Shown piece by piece: positions 32,636-35,314 of a DNA stretch of 35,314 nt (position 1 is its first letter; every line of letters starts with the position of its first letter). The notes beneath the pieces were generated by a model. It was not told where the DNA came from and ran no database searches. It worked only from the letters and a program-made list of their open reading frames with translations. The position numbers and the translations under genes were made by a program. The stretch spans positions 1 through 35,314 of the forward strand of contig NZ_CANLZC010000059.1 of the NCBI RefSeq assembly GCF_947495455.1. Reading direction: 5' to 3'. This DNA is from an uncultured Shewanella sp. (GTDB lineage Bacteria > Pseudomonadota > Gammaproteobacteria > Enterobacterales > Shewanellaceae).

Positions 32636-32898
32636 GGGCCTGTTTATCTTTGGTGGTTAAATTATGTCCGAGATAAACGTGTTTTAATCGCGACGGGAGG
32701 AATGATGCCTAGTGATCTAAGCAAATTTCTCCCAACAAAGAGTAAAACACGTTTAGCCGGATCCTACGGACAGCGTTTGTGGCTCCTTTCTACGGCGTTA
32801 TCGCTTGTTTATGTAGAATAACTACACCACACAAACTCTGCCTTGTATAAAGAACCCACAAACTGCTGCAGAAATAATCACCAAAGATAAACAGGCCC
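32636..32898. mobile_element. MITE-like structured element, copy 2
   Basis: A 263-bp copy of the element at 5945-6220, same orientation. Its ends are perfect inverted repeats, GGGCCTGTTTATCTTTGGTG at the left and its complement at the right (32879-32898). TA flanks both sides (32634-32635 and 32899-32900), which could be a target duplication. The nested internal stems (TAAACGTGTTTTA/TAAAACACGTTTA; GTTTGTGG/CCACAAAC) are conserved. No coding frame is present, so any movement would need a transposase supplied from elsewhere. Confidence 0.85.
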
Positions 32899-32900
32899 TA

Positions 32901-33243
32901 AGGTATGAAAATAAATCAGTCTTGATGGAACTGTGCTTTATTCGTTTATGTATATGCTTAGGTTGGTATTTTGTTAACTATTGATGATCTTTTTGTAATT
33001 GTGTATATTGTGGCCGAATTGACTTATTATGCTTAAATTTTAATAGGTTATATTCTTGACTTCAATGAATGATTATTGAGTTTGATTCGGTTTTTATGCG
33101 ATAGCTAATCAGGTAAAAGCAGTGCAGTTTGAAACGACTCGACTTAAATAGTGCATTTTTTATGAGGTCATATCTAGGCGGTAAAAATCATCAAGGTTGA
33201 TGACGATAATGCATTACCGTATTTAACAAAGGAATGGATAAAA
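32901..33243. other. Intergenic region before the large lipoprotein gene
   Basis: AT-rich DNA without an open frame of note. It must contain the lipoprotein promoter; candidates such as TTGACT near 32960 or 33057 lack a matching -10 at normal spacing. Confidence 0.4.
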
Positions 33244-34758
33244 GTGAAAACCAATAAATTGTATTTAAGTTGTATTATTGCTTCTTTATTAATCACAGGC
33301 TGTGGCAGTTCAAGTAGTGATAGTACCCCTGAAGCCAGTACACCAGCCCCAGTTGCCACCCCTGCACCAGAGCCGACACCAGAACCAACACCAGAACCGA
33401 CATTCACCATGAGTGGTAAAGTCATCGATGGTTATGTATCGGGCGCGACGGTATGGTTAGATTTAAATGGTGACGGTAAATACACTGAAGGTGAGCCTAG
33501 CACAGTGTCACAAGCGGCGGGTGAGTATCGTTTAGCGCTTGCAGCAGAAAACCAAGATTGTGCTCAGTACAGTAATCTTTATGTGGACGTGCCTGTAGGC
33601 GCTTTTGATGAAGATAATGGTGAAGTGACTGAAGCCTATCAAATGATGCTACCAGCTGGTTTTAATCAAGTGGAGGGCGATGAGGCATTTCATGTTACGC
33701 CACTCACAACGGTATTATTTCAAATGCTCAATGATGAGCTTCGACGCCGTGGCGCTGAATTTGGATCATGTGAAACACTTAAAGATAATGATGCTTTACG
33801 TGCAATCGTAGAGACAGAGCTTGATGAAGCGCTAAGAAATATTGTAGATAGATATAATATTTCTATTGAGAATATTTTCAGTGATTTTATTGCGGCAGGC
33901 GACGATGACAGAAAGCAGCTTGCAATCAATATTGTCAAAGGATTAAAAGCGAGTCTAGCTTATCAAACCACGGCAAAAGAGCGCTTCCCTGAGGCGGATT
34001 TTATTCGTGTTGAGTTTTATCAAGGCAGTGAAATTGATAATAATAACGCCTACCCAAAGGCGTGGTATCGAGATATTACTATTTGGAACCCAAATGGTTA
34101 TCAATCTGAGCTCGTGAAAGTGTCCGATGATTTACAAACCAAAATCCGTGATATTTATTTACGTGAAGTGAGCAATACACCTTGGGGCGAGTATGGTGAA
34201 TTAGCACAGAAGAAAGATATTTTCAGCTATGGTGGTGATGATGCACTTTATCGCTGTGAAAATTCTGAAGCGGTGATTATACGGCATATGAATGATGAAC
34301 ACCTGGAAGTGGAATTTGCTTTAAGTAATGAAAGTTACAGTGATGAAGTTGCGACGGTTCAAGCTTGTGATAATCAGGTTTACTCAGGTGGGGATAATCG
34401 CTACTTTGAAACCAGCTATGTTGATATGGGCATTTTTTATGAATCTCGCTTCGATACCAGTAAAGGTGATGTCGAGTTTACTGCGCTTGCCGATTGGGTT
34501 GAGCTGAAAGGAAAGAGTGAGCAGCTTGATGTGGATCTATTTATTGAGTATTTTGAAGGGCTAGCGTATCAATTTGATGCGAAGGTTGATGAAGAGCGCC
34601 ATTCTCGTTGGTGGAAGCGTGCAACCGATGATATGCATGGCAATCGTGTTGTAATCACAAAAGATCAGAATGGCTGGGAGAAAATGAGCTATCAAGATGA
34701 TGGTACATACATTTTAACTTGTAGCCAAGACGGTGAAGCTTGGACGGAATGTCCTTAA
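33244..34758 (+). CDS. Large surface lipoprotein, function unknown
   Basis: Predicted 504-aa lipoprotein. The start is GTG 33244 with AAGGA at 33229-33233; a nearby ATG (33234) is out of frame. Lipobox LITGC puts the lipidated Cys at residue 20, followed by Ser-rich and then Pro-Glu-Thr repeats (PEPTPEPTPEPT, ~42-53), a linker that usually lifts a domain off the membrane. A small domain (~55-110) contains DLNGDGKYTEGE, a dockerin/EF-hand-like calcium loop within a carboxypeptidase-regulatory-type repeat; VTPLTTVLFQML follows. The rest (~130-504) is acidic, with several cysteines, and not recognised. Similar N-terminal modules occur in Shewanella and Vibrio lipoproteins. Possibly adhesive or binding; function cannot be assigned. 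Confidence 0.8.
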   Translation: MKTNKLYLSCIIASLLITGCGSSSSDSTPEASTPAPVATPAPEPTPEPTPEPTFTMSGKVIDGYVSGATVWLDLNGDGKYTEGEPSTVSQAAGEYRLALAAENQDCAQYSNLYVDVPVGAFDEDNGEVTEAYQMMLPAGFNQVEGDEAFHVTPLTTVLFQMLNDELRRRGAEFGSCETLKDNDALRAIVETELDEALRNIVDRYNISIENIFSDFIAAGDDDRKQLAINIVKGLKASLAYQTTAKERFPEADFIRVEFYQGSEIDNNNAYPKAWYRDITIWNPNGYQSELVKVSDDLQTKIRDIYLREVSNTPWGEYGELAQKKDIFSYGGDDALYRCENSEAVIIRHMNDEHLEVEFALSNESYSDEVATVQACDNQVYSGGDNRYFETSYVDMGIFYESRFDTSKGDVEFTALADWVELKGKSEQLDVDLFIEYFEGLAYQFDAKVDEERHSRWWKRATDDMHGNRVVITKDQNGWEKMSYQDDGTYILTCSQDGEAWTECP

Positions 34759-34781
34759 GTGAAATAGTGAAATAGTGAAAT
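34757..34781. repeat. Short tandem repeat after the lipoprotein gene
   Basis: AGTGAAAT occurs three times in a row directly after the lipoprotein stop codon. A low-copy 8-bp microsatellite. Confidence 0.7.
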
Positions 34782-34842
34782 AAGGTAAGTGTTATGCTAG
34801 CTCAAATCTAACCTAACAAACCCTTCAAAAAGCGGGGATGGT

Positions 34843-34860
34843 TAGCTCAGATCTGAGCTA
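34843..34860. other. 18-bp perfect palindrome
   Basis: TAGCTCAGATCTGAGCTA is a perfect inverted repeat without a spacer. A near copy of one half, TAGCTCAAATCT, lies at 34798-34809. No T tract follows, so a protein-binding site is more likely than a terminator. Confidence 0.5.
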
Positions 34861-34954
34861 GTAAAACTTTATTTGAATAAACCATGACAACAGGAGGAGT
34901 GTTTCTCTTAAGTTTGCCTGTTAACCGAGACTATTTTTATAAAGCCTCTTTTTG

Positions 34955-34995
34955 TATCTAAAGCCTATTATTAGGCTTTAGATATAACTTTTTGT
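34955..34995 (+). terminator. Strong hairpin/terminator downstream of the lipoprotein gene
   Basis: TATCTAAAGCCTA (34955-34967) pairs perfectly over 13 bp with TAGGCTTTAGATA (34972-34984), 4-nt loop, followed by TAACTTTTT. It lies about 200 nt after the stop, which is far but consistent with a terminator in either direction. Confidence 0.6.
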
Positions 34996-35264
34996 TGCAA
35001 TGAGTGACTGGCGATAAAACTTATGCTTATAAAGCGATGGTGTATTTACCCTCAATAATATTAAGATCAGTCATTGTTATTTTGTAACCTAATCAAACTT
35101 TTTATGAGTGAAATCTCATTTTGTCTCTTCTTTTAGTCTTGGTCAGGGCTAGTACAAAAGTATTAGTATTTTATTATTTTACCTCAACGGGTTAGAGGCA
35201 TTTCATACTTTTGTAATGAATAAACACTTTAGAATGGGTAATGCCGATCATTTAACGATTTATT

Positions 35265-35280
35265 GATCGGTTGACTGATC
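35265..35280. promoter_or_regulatory. TetR-type operator-like palindrome
   Basis: GATCGGTTGACTGATC has the form GATC-n-GT-nn-AC-n-GATC, a layout often bound by TetR-family repressors. Outer flanks ATTTAACGAT and ATCGTTTAAAT extend the near-symmetry. It may control a gene starting beyond the window. Confidence 0.4.
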
Positions 35281-35314
35281 GTTTAAATGCGTCAAAATCC
35301 GAGTCCTATCTCTA

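Overview
The window looks like chromosomal DNA from a low-GC gammaproteobacterium of the Shewanella/Parashewanella type. The order proB-proA, dnaK-dnaJ, an fklB-type FKBP, dapB, carA-carB follows Shewanella genomes as I recall them. So does a heme-uptake locus with tonB-exbB-exbD-hutBCD on one strand and the receptor plus hutX-hutZ on the other. The genus is inferred from gene order and protein motifs; no database search was possible.

Layout. 1-3.2 kb: a secreted leukocidin/VCC-like pore-forming cytolysin core and a GNAT acetyltransferase, followed by three diverged tandem repeats. 3.6-5.8 kb (minus): two overlapping genes, a VAO-family flavin oxidase and a GNAT-like protein. 5.9-6.2 kb: first copy of a structured, MITE-like element. 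6.2-14.6 kb: the heme-iron module. tonB-exbB-exbD energises the outer-membrane receptor HutA, HutB binds heme in the periplasm, HutCD moves it across the inner membrane, and HutX and HutZ carry and break down heme in the cytosol. A Fur box lies in the divergent tonB/hutA promoter region, and four 30-bp tandem repeats sit directly in front of hutB. 14.8-27.1 kb: housekeeping genes (proBA, sigma32-driven dnaKJ, FKBP, dapB, carAB), most units ending in clear intrinsic terminators. 27.5-35.3 kb: an accessory stretch with a VOC protein, the relic of a lipase 3' end, an in-frame fusion of ribosomal proteins L31 type B and L36 type B, a TLH-like GDSL lipase lipoprotein, a secreted two-HKD phospholipase-D-like protein, a second MITE copy, and a large lipoprotein. 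The right end carries a strong hairpin and an operator-like palindrome.

Most notable: (i) the L31B-L36B fusion, whose junction lies at an A6 run and next to what looks like an L36 ribosome-binding site; (ii) two copies of a 263-276 bp element with ~20-bp terminal inverted repeats and nested internal hairpins; (iii) a 30-bp repeat array that seems to copy the hutB translation-start region; (iv) a VCC-like cytolysin core without lectin domains and apparently with a short stem segment; (v) a lipase with Asn in place of the usual catalytic Asp, accompanied by a decayed partial copy of its own 3' end. I found no rRNA, tRNA, CRISPR array or full-length insertion sequence.
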